64,000 bases of DNA from Rickettsiales bacterium (lineage in GTDB: Bacteria > Pseudomonadota > Alphaproteobacteria > Rickettsiales > UBA8987). A program made the translations under genes and the position numbers. Shown here piece after piece: positions 35,463 through 46,643 of the stretch (position 1 is the stretch's first letter; each line of letters starts with the position of its first letter). The notes below the pieces were generated by a model that saw only the letters and a list, made by a program, of their open reading frames with translations, searched no databases and had not been told where the DNA came from. Where the stretch lies: the NCBI GenBank assembly GCA_020630095.1, contig JAHDCD010000002.1, positions 124,001 through 188,000 on the forward strand, written 5' to 3'.

Positions 35463-38400
35463 ATGAAGTTGAATAATATTACGCTTGCGCTTGCGCTTTT
35501 ATCATTAACACAGTTAAGCACTAATAATGCTTATGCTGCATGTACACCTGCATCACCCACTAACGGGCAAACAGTTACATGTACTGGAACAGATGAAACG
35601 GACGGAGTAATTTCAACAGCGACTGATTTAATTATAGATATAAACCCAGCCTCAGAAGTAAGAAATTCAGGTGGCCACGTTATTGACCTAAATACAGTTT
35701 CAGGAACAACAGTAATAAATGTAAATGGTGATATTATTACAACTACTGCAAATGGTATCTCAACTGAAGGTTCAAACTCATTATCAAAATTCGAAATTAA
35801 TATAGGCTCAACGGGTAATATATCTGGTGGTGGTGGCGGTGGCCAACCAAACGAGGCAATTGATGGCAGTAACGCAGAAGAAACAGTAACCATAGAAGGT
35901 TCAGTAACAGGACCAATTAGATTAGATGGCGGAAATGACGAAGTTATCCTTAATGGTGGTACTATAAATGATGATATAGAAATGGGCAATGGATCAGACA
36001 TTGTACGTCTGAATTCAGGGACTTTCAACGGAGATATAGACCTAAGTGCGGGTGATGATTTCTTATTTATTAATGCACTAGGCTTTACAACATTACCAAC
36101 AACTCAAATCGATGGTGGTGTTAATTCTACAAATGGTGTTGATACGCTAGAAATATTCGGTGATTCATTCACTTTTGATAATACAGCTAATAACTTCGAA
36201 AAATTCGTATTTAACCCAGGTGCAGGTAATACGGCTACTATTGGTGCGGGCACATATAATGCTGATGAATTTGAACTTTCATCAGGCACGTTAGATATGA
36301 CTAACCCTGCAAGCCAGCTTGAAGGTGCGTTATTAATAACAAATACGGCTGAACAATTGGATAATGGCGGTACATTATTTAATGCAATTGGTAACTCAAT
36401 ATTAGTAGATGTTGATGGTTTTGTAATAAATAACGTTGCTGGCGGTGAAATTGCAGCAAATAATGGTGTTGCAATAGATGTAGCAAACGATGCATCAGTA
36501 ACTATCGTAAATGATGGTATCATTCGTGGTACAACAAACTCTATCCGCTCAACTGATGGTGATATTCACTTAACAGTAACTAACGGCGGTGTAGTTCGTG
36601 GCGATATTGCTCTTGATGGTGGCGATAATACAGTAATTCTAGAAAATGGTGGCTCAATTGAAGACGATATACAGCTAGGTGAAGGCACAAATACTTTAGA
36701 TATCGATGATACTTTCACAGGTAATACAACATTTGGCAATGGTGATGATGTATTAATTATCAGAGAAGATGGTGATTTAGCATCATTAACTGAAATTGAT
36801 CTTGGTAATGGCGATAACACACTAACAGTAGAGGGTGACCTTAATGCTGATGTAACAATGGGCACAGGCGATGACCAAGTAAATATCTTCTTAGATACCG
36901 CAACAATTGGTGCTGGCGTAGATATTGACTCAGGTTCAGGTACAGATGAAATTAATTATGTAAGCACAGGTACAAATACGATTGACCTTGCTTCAGTAAT
37001 AGAGTTCGAACAATTAGGGCTAGATGGCGGTGGTGCATATACTTTAATTAATGATGATGATACGGCATTAGAAGATATTAATTTAACTAACACATCTTTA
37101 GTAACAATAGCCTCATCTGCTATAATTGACGCAGACATTAATGGCTCAGCAAACGCAGATACAATAACATCTGAAGGTACAGTAAATGGCGATATTATGT
37201 TAGGTGCTGGCTCAGACACATTAAACTATAATGATGGCGATATTACAGGCACAATAGATTTCGGTGCGGATGATGATAATTTCAACGTAAACCTTGATAA
37301 TGTAAGCATCTCAGGCGGTATTGACGGTGGCGCAGGCACAAATGATGTTGCAACATTAACATCATCAACAGATGAAACTATTAGCGGTTCAATTAATGGC
37401 TTTGAAGATTTAACATTAGTTGGAGATCAAGAATTTACCTTTGCAGGTAACGTAACAGCAGATGATATTACCTTAGATACAGCAACTGATTTAACAATAA
37501 ATTCAGGTACGACAACCACTGCTACAAACGTTTTAGGTGACTCTGGTGTAAATATTTTAACAGTAGATGGTAATTTAAATGCAGATGTTGATTTAGGTGC
37601 AGATGACGACGTATTTAATATCGACCTTGATACTGGTTCTTATACAGGAACAGCAGATGGTGGCTTAGGTGCAAATGATATTTTACGTGCGGATGCTTCT
37701 GCGGGTAATGCGACATTCACACCAACAAATACTATTCGCTTTGAAACTTTAGACCTAACAGGTGATAATGAAATCACAGTTGCGGGCACAAATACATTCG
37801 AAGATGTAACATTAGATGCTGACACTGACTTAGAAATAGCTTCAGGCTCATCATTAACTGTAACAAACGATATTACCGGCGATACCGGTTCAAACGATAT
37901 TACTATTGGCGGTACAATTAATGGTAATATTGACCAAGCTGCAGGTGATGATAAATTAACTATCGACCTTGATACAGCATCTTTCACTGGCACAGCAGAT
38001 GGTGGTGCGGGTACAGATACTGTAGAATACGCATCTACTTCAAACCAAACTTTATCATCAACGTTAAGCAATTATGAAGCGCTAGAACTATCTGGAAACA
38101 GCGAGTTCACATTGGATATGAGCACTTCATTTGATACAATTACATTAGATGATGCAACGGATGTTATAATTGATTCAGCTGAAGTAGTTTCAACAACCTC
38201 AGGGCTTGTTGGCGATACAGGAAATAATAAAGTAACAGTTGAGGGTACTTTAAATTCATCAGTTGCGTTAGGCTTAGGCGATGATGAAATGGTTATCAAC
38301 CTTGATACTGGTGCGTTTACAAACACGGCAGATGGTGGTGCAGGCGGTAATGATACACTAACTTATAACGCTTCAACTGCTCAAACATTAATAGGTGCAA

Positions 38401-41400
38401 CAGGTACTAACTTTGAAACTTTAGACCTTACCGGCGACTCAGAATACACTCTTGGCGGTACATTCGCTTATGATGATATTACATTAGATGGTGATACTGA
38501 TGCTGTTTTAGATAACAGTTTCTCATCAACGGCTGATATTACAGGTGATACTGGCGTGAATGACATTACCTTAGAAGGTACTTATTCAGGCAATATTGAT
38601 CAAGATGCAGGTAATGACACGCTTACAATTGACCTAGACCAAGCTAACTTTACGGGTAATGCAGATGGTGGAGCAGGTACGGACACAGTTGAATATACTT
38701 CAAGCACTGATCAAACTATTTCATCTACGTTATCAAACTATGAAAACACTACACTTTCAGGGGATGTTACATATTCTACAGGCGCAGATATTACTACTGA
38801 TACGCTAACTTTAACTAACGCTACAGACCTTACTATCAATAATGGCAACACTGTAACAGCGACAGATTTAAACGGCGATTCTGATATTAATATTGTAACT
38901 GTAAACGGCGACCTAAACGCAAATGTTGACCTTGGCGCAGCTAATGACGAATTTATTTTAGATCTTGATACAGGTTCTTATACAGGTTCAAATGATGGTG
39001 GTGCAGGTACGGATATTGCGCGTATTAATTCTGACAATGCTGACGCAACTGTAACTCCAACAAACTTTACTAACTACGAAACTTTAGACCTAACAGGTGA
39101 TAATAAAATCACTGTCGGTGGTGCTAATACATTCGATGATATAACTCTTGATGGCAATACTGATTTAGAGGTAGCGGCAGGTTCATCATTAACAGCTAAT
39201 AACGCAATTACGGGCGACACTGGCGAAAATGATATTACAATTGCTGGCACAGTAAGCGGTGCAATTGACCAAGGTGCAGGCGATGACACGTTAACTATCA
39301 ACCTTGATACAGGTTCTTATACTGGTGCAGCAGATGGTGGCGCAGGTACAGATACTATTGAATATACCTCTGCAGCGGATCAAACAATCACTTCAACTTT
39401 CGCTAACTATGAATCTTTAGGTGTAGCGGGTGATAGTGAATTTACGTTAGATATGACATCTAGCTTCACGGATATTTCAATTGATGATAATACGGATTTA
39501 GTTATCGCAAGCGGTGCAGACATTACAGCAACTTCTGGCGTAACGGCAGATGGTGGCGACAATACATTAACTATTGAAGGTGCACTTTCAGGTGATGTTG
39601 ATTTAGGTTCTGGCGATGATATTGCAATTATTGACCTAGATACGGCAACTTATTCTGACAATTTAGATGGTCAAGGCGGTGACGATACTATCACTTACCA
39701 AGCAACTTCAGCACAAAATATTGATGGCGATAAAGTAGATAATTTTGAAACAATGAATCTTGATGGAGATACTATTTTCACGCTACAAAATTCATTCGAT
39801 GAAGATGATATTAATCTAACAAACGAAGCAGATGTAACAACTAATGCTACAACTAATATTACTGCAGATATTACTGGCGATAACGGCGTAAATGACCTTG
39901 TTATTAATGGTGGTACTATTTCGGGTGACATTAACTTAGGCGATGATGACGACACTATTGCTTATAATAATGGTACGCTTTCAGGTGCAATTGATATGGG
40001 TGCAGGTGATGACACTTTCACAGCCAATCTTGATAATGTAACGCTTCCTTCGAATATTTCTGGCGGTGCGGGTACGAATGATGACTTAACTTTAACGGCA
40101 TCATCTAATCAAGTGCTAATGAGCCAAGTTACAGACTTTGAAAACATGACTCTTGCTGGTGATGTTTTATACACAACTGGTGACGATATTACAGTTGATA
40201 ACCTAACATTAGACACTGATACAGACTTTACTATCGCAGCAAATGATACTGTAACAGTTACTAACTTAAACGGCGATACGGGTGCTAATGATTTAACAGT
40301 AAACGGCGACCTTTCTGCAACATTAACTGACCTTTTAGGTGGTGATGATACGTTAACAATTGATTTAGATACTGCGACTGTTTCAGGCAACTTTGAAGGT
40401 GGTGCAGGTGGTAATGATACGCTAACAATTGATAATAGCTCAGACCATACATTAACAGCAACTCAATATACAGAATTTGAAGAGTTGAACTTATCTGGTG
40501 GTTCTGAAGTAACTTACAGCGGTAATGATGATGCTGAATTAACTGATATTAACTTAGTAAATGATACAGACCTAAACGTAGCTAATGGTTCAGTAATTGA
40601 TGCGAATATTACTGGTGATACTTCATCTGAAGATATTACAATTGCAGGTACAGTAAACGGCGATATTGACCAAGGTTCAGGAAATGACCAATTAACTATC
40701 GACCTAGATACGGCTGTTCTAGCTGGTTCAGCTGATGGTGGCGCAGGTACGGACACTGTAGAATATACATCTACTTCTGACCAAACTCTAACCTCTACTT
40801 TAGCTAATTACGAAAACTTAAATTTAGCGGGCGACATTGAATATACTACCGGTGCAGACATTACTGCTGATGATATTACAATGGTTCAAGATACGGACTT
40901 AACCATTTCAGCAGGCGATACTGTAACAGCAAATAATATATTAATGGGTGATTCAGGTGTTAACGAGTTAACTGTTGATGGTACATTAGCAGGTGATTTT
41001 GACCTTAAACAAGGTGATGATATTTTTAATATTAATCTAGACACGGCAACTTTCGCTGATAATGCAGATGGCGGCGCAGGTACAGATATTGCTAACTATA
41101 CAGCAACTTCTGCTCAAACTCTTGATGGTGATTTAATTGATAATTTCGAAACGCTAAACCTTAATGGCGACGACACTTATACATTAACTAACAGCTTCAC
41201 TGAAGATGATATTAACCTTGTAGCAGATACGAATGCAATTGTGGATACTACCGCAAATATTTCATCTAATATTACAGGTGATTCAGGTGTTAATGATATT
41301 ACTTTAAACGGTACAATGTCTGGCGATATAGCTCAGAATTCAGGTGACGATACATTAACTATCGACCTTGATACAGCCAACTTCACAGGCTCAGCTGATG

Positions 41401-44400
41401 GTGGTGCGGGTACGGATACTTTAGGCTTTAATTCATCAAGCGATGTTACAACTAACTTAAGCGCATCAGACTTTACTTCATATGAAAACGTAAACCTTGA
41501 TGGCGATGTTTTATACACAGTACAAGGCACTAATAGTACTATTGATACATTAACTCTAGTAGGCGCAACAGATGCTGTAATTGATGATAATGCAAATATT
41601 ACGCTAGCAACTGGCTTAAATGGTGATTCAGGTATAAACGAGCTTACTATTAATGGTACTTTAGGTGGCGATATAGACCTACTAGCAGCAGATGACATTC
41701 TTAATATTAATTACGATAATGCTACATTTACGGACACTGCAAAAGGTGGTGCGGGCGATAATGATATCCTAAATATCGATAGCTCATCAGATATGAATAT
41801 TGATCAAGCTGATTTCACGGAATTTGAAGAAATAAACCTTTCAGGCGCTTCAGAATTTACATTAACAGGTGATGATGATGCTGAATTAGCTAATCTTAAT
41901 TTACTTTCAGATACAAGCCTTGTTGTAGATGCAACTGGCACAGTTGATGCTGATATTACAGGTACTACTGGCGAAGAAAATGTAACTATCGCAGGTACAG
42001 TAAATGGTGATATCGACCAAGGCGCAGGCGATGACCGCTTATTAATTGATGTTGATACTGGCGGTACATTAACAGGTTTAGCTGATGGTGGTGCGGGTAC
42101 AGATACAGTAGGTATTTCATCTGCTGGTGTACAAACTGTAACTGCGGGTGCGGCAGGCTTTACTAACTATGAAGGTATTGCAGTTGGTGGCGGTGGTGAC
42201 TTCACTATCACAGGTACAGACCCAACAGTTGAAGCTATTACAATTTCAGATGCTGGCACAGATGTTCTATTAGATAACACTACAGATTTCACTGCAGATG
42301 TAACTGGTGACACTGACGTTCAAACTTTAGAACTAGATGGTAAATTAACAGGTACAGTAGATTTACGTCAAGGCGATGACATATTCACTTTAGACTATGT
42401 TGATGGCGCAGACTTCACAGGCACAGCAGATGGTGGCGCTGATAACGATACTCTAGTAGTTAAAAACAATGCAGACAGAACTATCAATACAGATGATTAC
42501 GTTCGTTTTGAAACTCTAGATCTTGATGGTGATGCAGAATTTACATTAACAGGTAATGACCCTGATTTTGATACTGCAAATCTGGTTAATGATGCTGACT
42601 TAGTAATCGCTAACGGCGCAGATATTACTTTAGATGTAAATGGTAATGACGCCACTGAAGATACCTTAACAGTTTTAGGTACTTTAACGGGTGATGTTGC
42701 GTTAGGCGACATGGATGATGAAATGAAACTAGACCTAAACACTGGCGCATTTACAGGCTCAGCTGATGGTGGCGCGGGTATTGATACTTTCACAGTTATT
42801 TCAGCAACAGATAATACAATTAATGCTTCAGTTGCTAACTTCGAAAATTTAGGTTTAGAAGGCGATGCAACTTTCACAACGGGTGCAGATATCAATGTTG
42901 ATCAGATAATTCAAGATGGCGATACTAACTTTGTAATTGATGATACAGTGACGGCAACAATCGTAGGTGACACAGGTTCAAACGACTTAACAGTTAATAT
43001 GGATACTGGCCTATTAATTGGTACGGCAGATGGTGGCGCAGGCACAGATGTTTTAACATTCAACTCTGCAGCGGATCAAACATTAAACACAAATGACTAC
43101 ACTAATTATGAAACATTGAATTTAGTAGGCGACCAAACGTACACAGTTGAAACTGCAACATTCGATGACATCTTATTAGACAATAATACAGATCTTCTAG
43201 TAGATTCATTTGAAACTCTTACAGGCGATGTAACAGCTGCAGGTGGCGACAATATAATCACAGTTGGCGGTACTATTACAGGTAACGTTGACCAAGGCGC
43301 AGGTAACGATATTCTAGCATTTGATCTTGATTCAAGTGGTACAGTAACAGGCCTTTCTGATGGTGGTGCAGGTTCAGATACTATCCGCTATATTTCAACA
43401 TCAACTGAAACAATTGATGTTAGCCCAACGGCAGTAACATCTTACGAAAACTTAGATTTACAAGGTAACGTTGACTACACATTAGATGGTACAAACACAT
43501 TTGATGATATCACTACAGACGTTTCAACTGACTTAACAATTGCTACAGGCTCAAACTTAACTGCTAACAATAATATTACTGCAGGCACAGGCGACACAGA
43601 CTTTATAGTAGATGCTGGCGCAACAGTTACAGCAGATGAAATTGACCTTCAAGAAGGTGTTAACAATGCAACAATTAACGGCGTAGTAAACTCAGATATT
43701 ATTGGTGGTGCTAACCGCGATATCTTTACCTTAGCTCCGGGTTCAGCGGTAACGGGTAACCTTGATTTTGAAGGTGATGATGATGTTCTTAACCTTGCTG
43801 ATCCGGCAGCCTTTACAGGTGTTGCAGATGGTGGCGCAGGTACTGATACTCTGGATGTAACTTCTGCATCTCCAGTAACTATTGATACGGATAACTTCCC
43901 TAATTTTGAAACTATGGACCTTGATGGTGCAACTACTTTCACTGTAGCAGGTACTGATCCTAATTTTGATACAGCTAACCTATTAAATGATGCTGATATG
44001 ATTATAGCACCAACTGCTATCACTACACTAGATATTCTAGGTGATGCTACAGATAATATCTTAACTATAGATGGCGCTAATAATGGAGATATAGACTTAG
44101 GTGATGGTCAGAATGAAATCATTGTTAATGGCTCATTAAATGGCGATATTGATACTGGCACAGGCGACGATATCTTAACTATCCCGAACGGTATTTACAG
44201 TGGTGATGCAGACTTATCTACTGGTGATAATACAATCAATTTAGGTGGTAATCTAATTGGTACTATAGTAACCGGTGACGATGACGACATTTTAAATTCA
44301 ACTGGAGGTGTTGTTTCAGGAACTATAGATTTAGCGGGTGGTGATAACGGCATTAATGGCCCTATTACTAACGCTGGTGAAATCATCTCAGATACTCCAC

Positions 44401-45902
44401 TAGATATTAACGGCAACTACACGCAAGCACCAACTGGTCAACTTACATTTGAAGTTCAATCAGATGATCCTAATTCAACAGGTGTAACAGGTGTAACCAA
44501 CCCATTAACAATTACAGGTGACGCAGATTTAGCAGGTACATTTGTTGTTAATAACCAAGCTGGTGACGACCCTGTAAACTTCATCTTAGGTGAAACTTAT
44601 GACATCTTAACAGCTACAGGTACAATTACTGATAACGGTCTAAGCTTTGTGCTTCCAACTATTACAGACCCTACGCTTGGTTTCCAAACTAACATTACTG
44701 GCAATCTAGTTCAACTAGAAGTAATTTCTCAGTTGCTTGGTTGTGGTGGTTCAAACTTACCAGCAAACACGCAAGCTATTTGTGACGCTATTAATGCCCA
44801 AATAGCTTCAGGCAATGCAACAGGCGCTCAAACTGCAGCAATTAATGACCTTAATGGTCATGTAAATACTACAGGTAACTTTGCGGCAATGGATGCTGCA
44901 GGTGCTGAAGGCTATTTCGCTGCATTAGGTGGCTTAACTAGCTCAGCTTCAGCATTTAATAAGCTATTCCATGATAGACAAGTAAACTTACGCCATGTTG
45001 AAATTTACGAGCGTGAAGTATATGGCAATCCATCAAACAAGAAAGATGATGAAACTGATTGCGGTGCATATGGCCACGCATATGGTAATAAATTCTCTAT
45101 GTCTAACGACCCTGATAATGGTTGGAAAGGTTATGAATCTACCACAGCAGGTTTAGCCGGTGGTGTAGACTGTTACACAGAAGATTACATGTTCGGTGGT
45201 GCTTTAGGCCTATCACAAACATCTACGGAATCAGAACTTCCACTAGAAAATGATGCTCTTAACGTACATGCGGCAGCTTATGGTGCATTATGGCATGATA
45301 GCTGGCACTTAGGTGGTATGTTATCATACACGCACGCTATGAACGAAGCTACTCGTGAAGTAACTACAGGTTCTACAAGCACAGCAACATCTGAATTTAA
45401 TGGTTCAGCAATTTCAGCTAAAATTGAAGGTGGCTTCGACTACACCTCAACAGCTTATAATGTGCGTCCATTCGTTGCTGCTGAATATCAAATGTTATCA
45501 ACTGAGGATATTACAGAAACTGGTGCTGGTGCATTAGATATCTCAGTAGATGGCTTTGATACGGATAGAATGTTTGCAACTGCAGGTGTTCGCCTAGAAG
45601 CTGATATTATCTCAACGGATGATACTATCTTCGTACCATACTTTGAAGGTGCATATATCAATGAAATCTCTGAGATGGATAGAAACATAAGCGCTACAAT
45701 TTTAGATCAAAATGTTACTATGCAAGGTATCGACACTCCTGAGCATAGATGGAACCTAGGCGTAGGCTTTAACTCTAACCTATTCGGCGATGATGGCATT
45801 AATAACCACCAGTTCTATGGCGGTTACGATTACGAGTTAGGTATGGATGATAATGAATCTGAGAACCACCATGTTCGTGCTGGTTACAGATATAATTTCT
45901 AA
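35463..45902 (+). CDS. Giant repetitive autotransporter adhesin (type V secretion)
   Basis: The 3479-residue predicted surface protein has a Sec signal (cleavage after AYA at 25) followed by CTPASPTNGQTVTCTG, a Cys pair common at the start of autotransporter passengers. Residues about 490-2830 hold some 21 degenerate repeats of about 114 residues. Each contains a GDDxLxIDLDT strand, TGxADGGAGTDT (resembling RTX calcium nonapeptides), NYExLxLxGD and a DDITLxxxTDL segment. A second Cys pair near 3085 precedes a 270-residue C-terminal beta-barrel ending HVRAGYRYNF. The passenger is extremely Asp/Thr/Asn/Gly-rich and poor in Lys. GGAG ribosome binding site upstream. Adhesion is inferred. Confidence 0.9.
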   Translation: MKLNNITLALALLSLTQLSTNNAYAACTPASPTNGQTVTCTGTDETDGVISTATDLIIDINPASEVRNSGGHVIDLNTVSGTTVINVNGDIITTTANGISTEGSNSLSKFEINIGSTGNISGGGGGGQPNEAIDGSNAEETVTIEGSVTGPIRLDGGNDEVILNGGTINDDIEMGNGSDIVRLNSGTFNGDIDLSAGDDFLFINALGFTTLPTTQIDGGVNSTNGVDTLEIFGDSFTFDNTANNFEKFVFNPGAGNTATIGAGTYNADEFELSSGTLDMTNPASQLEGALLITNTAEQLDNGGTLFNAIGNSILVDVDGFVINNVAGGEIAANNGVAIDVANDASVTIVNDGIIRGTTNSIRSTDGDIHLTVTNGGVVRGDIALDGGDNTVILENGGSIEDDIQLGEGTNTLDIDDTFTGNTTFGNGDDVLIIREDGDLASLTEIDLGNGDNTLTVEGDLNADVTMGTGDDQVNIFLDTATIGAGVDIDSGSGTDEINYVSTGTNTIDLASVIEFEQLGLDGGGAYTLINDDDTALEDINLTNTSLVTIASSAIIDADINGSANADTITSEGTVNGDIMLGAGSDTLNYNDGDITGTIDFGADDDNFNVNLDNVSISGGIDGGAGTNDVATLTSSTDETISGSINGFEDLTLVGDQEFTFAGNVTADDITLDTATDLTINSGTTTTATNVLGDSGVNILTVDGNLNADVDLGADDDVFNIDLDTGSYTGTADGGLGANDILRADASAGNATFTPTNTIRFETLDLTGDNEITVAGTNTFEDVTLDADTDLEIASGSSLTVTNDITGDTGSNDITIGGTINGNIDQAAGDDKLTIDLDTASFTGTADGGAGTDTVEYASTSNQTLSSTLSNYEALELSGNSEFTLDMSTSFDTITLDDATDVIIDSAEVVSTTSGLVGDTGNNKVTVEGTLNSSVALGLGDDEMVINLDTGAFTNTADGGAGGNDTLTYNASTAQTLIGATGTNFETLDLTGDSEYTLGGTFAYDDITLDGDTDAVLDNSFSSTADITGDTGVNDITLEGTYSGNIDQDAGNDTLTIDLDQANFTGNADGGAGTDTVEYTSSTDQTISSTLSNYENTTLSGDVTYSTGADITTDTLTLTNATDLTINNGNTVTATDLNGDSDINIVTVNGDLNANVDLGAANDEFILDLDTGSYTGSNDGGAGTDIARINSDNADATVTPTNFTNYETLDLTGDNKITVGGANTFDDITLDGNTDLEVAAGSSLTANNAITGDTGENDITIAGTVSGAIDQGAGDDTLTINLDTGSYTGAADGGAGTDTIEYTSAADQTITSTFANYESLGVAGDSEFTLDMTSSFTDISIDDNTDLVIASGADITATSGVTADGGDNTLTIEGALSGDVDLGSGDDIAIIDLDTATYSDNLDGQGGDDTITYQATSAQNIDGDKVDNFETMNLDGDTIFTLQNSFDEDDINLTNEADVTTNATTNITADITGDNGVNDLVINGGTISGDINLGDDDDTIAYNNGTLSGAIDMGAGDDTFTANLDNVTLPSNISGGAGTNDDLTLTASSNQVLMSQVTDFENMTLAGDVLYTTGDDITVDNLTLDTDTDFTIAANDTVTVTNLNGDTGANDLTVNGDLSATLTDLLGGDDTLTIDLDTATVSGNFEGGAGGNDTLTIDNSSDHTLTATQYTEFEELNLSGGSEVTYSGNDDAELTDINLVNDTDLNVANGSVIDANITGDTSSEDITIAGTVNGDIDQGSGNDQLTIDLDTAVLAGSADGGAGTDTVEYTSTSDQTLTSTLANYENLNLAGDIEYTTGADITADDITMVQDTDLTISAGDTVTANNILMGDSGVNELTVDGTLAGDFDLKQGDDIFNINLDTATFADNADGGAGTDIANYTATSAQTLDGDLIDNFETLNLNGDDTYTLTNSFTEDDINLVADTNAIVDTTANISSNITGDSGVNDITLNGTMSGDIAQNSGDDTLTIDLDTANFTGSADGGAGTDTLGFNSSSDVTTNLSASDFTSYENVNLDGDVLYTVQGTNSTIDTLTLVGATDAVIDDNANITLATGLNGDSGINELTINGTLGGDIDLLAADDILNINYDNATFTDTAKGGAGDNDILNIDSSSDMNIDQADFTEFEEINLSGASEFTLTGDDDAELANLNLLSDTSLVVDATGTVDADITGTTGEENVTIAGTVNGDIDQGAGDDRLLIDVDTGGTLTGLADGGAGTDTVGISSAGVQTVTAGAAGFTNYEGIAVGGGGDFTITGTDPTVEAITISDAGTDVLLDNTTDFTADVTGDTDVQTLELDGKLTGTVDLRQGDDIFTLDYVDGADFTGTADGGADNDTLVVKNNADRTINTDDYVRFETLDLDGDAEFTLTGNDPDFDTANLVNDADLVIANGADITLDVNGNDATEDTLTVLGTLTGDVALGDMDDEMKLDLNTGAFTGSADGGAGIDTFTVISATDNTINASVANFENLGLEGDATFTTGADINVDQIIQDGDTNFVIDDTVTATIVGDTGSNDLTVNMDTGLLIGTADGGAGTDVLTFNSAADQTLNTNDYTNYETLNLVGDQTYTVETATFDDILLDNNTDLLVDSFETLTGDVTAAGGDNIITVGGTITGNVDQGAGNDILAFDLDSSGTVTGLSDGGAGSDTIRYISTSTETIDVSPTAVTSYENLDLQGNVDYTLDGTNTFDDITTDVSTDLTIATGSNLTANNNITAGTGDTDFIVDAGATVTADEIDLQEGVNNATINGVVNSDIIGGANRDIFTLAPGSAVTGNLDFEGDDDVLNLADPAAFTGVADGGAGTDTLDVTSASPVTIDTDNFPNFETMDLDGATTFTVAGTDPNFDTANLLNDADMIIAPTAITTLDILGDATDNILTIDGANNGDIDLGDGQNEIIVNGSLNGDIDTGTGDDILTIPNGIYSGDADLSTGDNTINLGGNLIGTIVTGDDDDILNSTGGVVSGTIDLAGGDNGINGPITNAGEIISDTPLDINGNYTQAPTGQLTFEVQSDDPNSTGVTGVTNPLTITGDADLAGTFVVNNQAGDDPVNFILGETYDILTATGTITDNGLSFVLPTITDPTLGFQTNITGNLVQLEVISQLLGCGGSNLPANTQAICDAINAQIASGNATGAQTAAINDLNGHVNTTGNFAAMDAAGAEGYFAALGGLTSSASAFNKLFHDRQVNLRHVEIYEREVYGNPSNKKDDETDCGAYGHAYGNKFSMSNDPDNGWKGYESTTAGLAGGVDCYTEDYMFGGALGLSQTSTESELPLENDALNVHAAAYGALWHDSWHLGGMLSYTHAMNEATREVTTGSTSTATSEFNGSAISAKIEGGFDYTSTAYNVRPFVAAEYQMLSTEDITETGAGALDISVDGFDTDRMFATAGVRLEADIISTDDTIFVPYFEGAYINEISEMDRNISATILDQNVTMQGIDTPEHRWNLGVGFNSNLFGDDGINNHQFYGGYDYELGMDDNESENHHVRAGYRYNF

Positions 45903-46183
45903 GTCAAAACGAAGTAATACTGAATAGTATATTTTATCACGCTTATAATAACTAACAGTAGAAGAGGGGCTAAATCTATAGCCCCAATTCTAGGTACAAA
46001 GCGTGTTACATATTCTAAAGGCACGCCAATTATTTTATATAAGCCTGTTCCAATACGATATAATTTAGGCTTATAATCAGCAAATATTTCAAGGCTCATT
46101 ATTATAGACACAATAACGTAGGCAATCACTAGCCAGCTAAAAATATCTAATAATAGTAAAAATGTATAAATTATTGGGTGCAT
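45899..46183 (-). CDS. YggT-family membrane protein
   Basis: The 94 residues contain two hydrophobic segments (IIYTFLLLLDIFSWLVIAYVIVSII and IDLAPLLLLVIISVIKYTI) and the YggT feature in which LYKIIGVPLEYVTRFVPRIGAIDLAP precedes the second segment. The ATG at 46183 with an AGAGG site upstream is preferred over the longer frame to 46213. It lies 1 bp after the uspA stop. Proteins of this family have been linked to osmotic stress and division; function is unsettled. 3' overlap of 4 bp with the autotransporter. Confidence 0.87.
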   Translation of the reverse strand: MHPIIYTFLLLLDIFSWLVIAYVIVSIIMSLEIFADYKPKLYRIGTGLYKIIGVPLEYVTRFVPRIGAIDLAPLLLLVIISVIKYTIQYYFVLT

Positions 46184-46184
46184 A

Positions 46185-46634
46185 TTAATCCTCTTTAACA
46201 GGTTCAGGAACAAGCGTTATTGGACATTGAATCTCATTACCAAGCGCTAATATAAGCTCTGGCAAAATTGAACCGCCATTACTTTCTCTATCAATTCCTA
46301 AAAATATATAATCATAATTACCGGTTTCTGCAACATCTACAATCTTCTCAACAGGATTGCCTTGTTCAATCACAGGCTTAACACTAACGCCAATATCAAT
46401 TAGAATTTCCTTAGCATATTCTTTGCATAGCTTCTCAGCATCATCTAAGTTTTCTTCCATTATAAAGTCTGATACGGAGAACATCATATCCGTTTGTTCA
46501 ACAGGCTCTACTACACATAAAGCATCAAGCGCGGCATTATGTTCCTTAGCATATTCAGATGCAAAAATAAGCGCATTCTTAGAATGCTCAGACGAGTTAA
46601 CACAAACCAATATTTTATCCTTTTTCTTAATCAT
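46185..46634 (-). CDS. Universal stress protein (UspA family)
   Basis: Nucleotide-binding alpha/beta stress protein. The 149 residues begin KILVCVNSSEHSKNALIFASEYA and include DYIFLGIDRESNGG followed by LGNEIQCPITLVPEP. The usual ATP loop GxxG(9x)G(S/T) is altered (GIDRESNGGSILPELILALGNE), so ATP binding is uncertain. In the same minus-strand operon as TIGR02186 and TauE genes. Confidence 0.87.
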   Translation of the reverse strand: MIKKKDKILVCVNSSEHSKNALIFASEYAKEHNAALDALCVVEPVEQTDMMFSVSDFIMEENLDDAEKLCKEYAKEILIDIGVSVKPVIEQGNPVEKIVDVAETGNYDYIFLGIDRESNGGSILPELILALGNEIQCPITLVPEPVKED

Positions 46635-46643
46635 AGTAATCGC

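Noticed and set aside
37300-43870. Regularly spaced repeats as a possible CRISPR array
   Set aside because: Period is about 342 bp in one continuous frame encoding protein repeats, not short identical repeats with spacers.
35531-44416. Many minus-strand open frames of 70-165 residues opposite the autotransporter
   Set aside because: They recur in step with the repeats and are Ser/Pro/Val-rich shadows of a biased coding strand.
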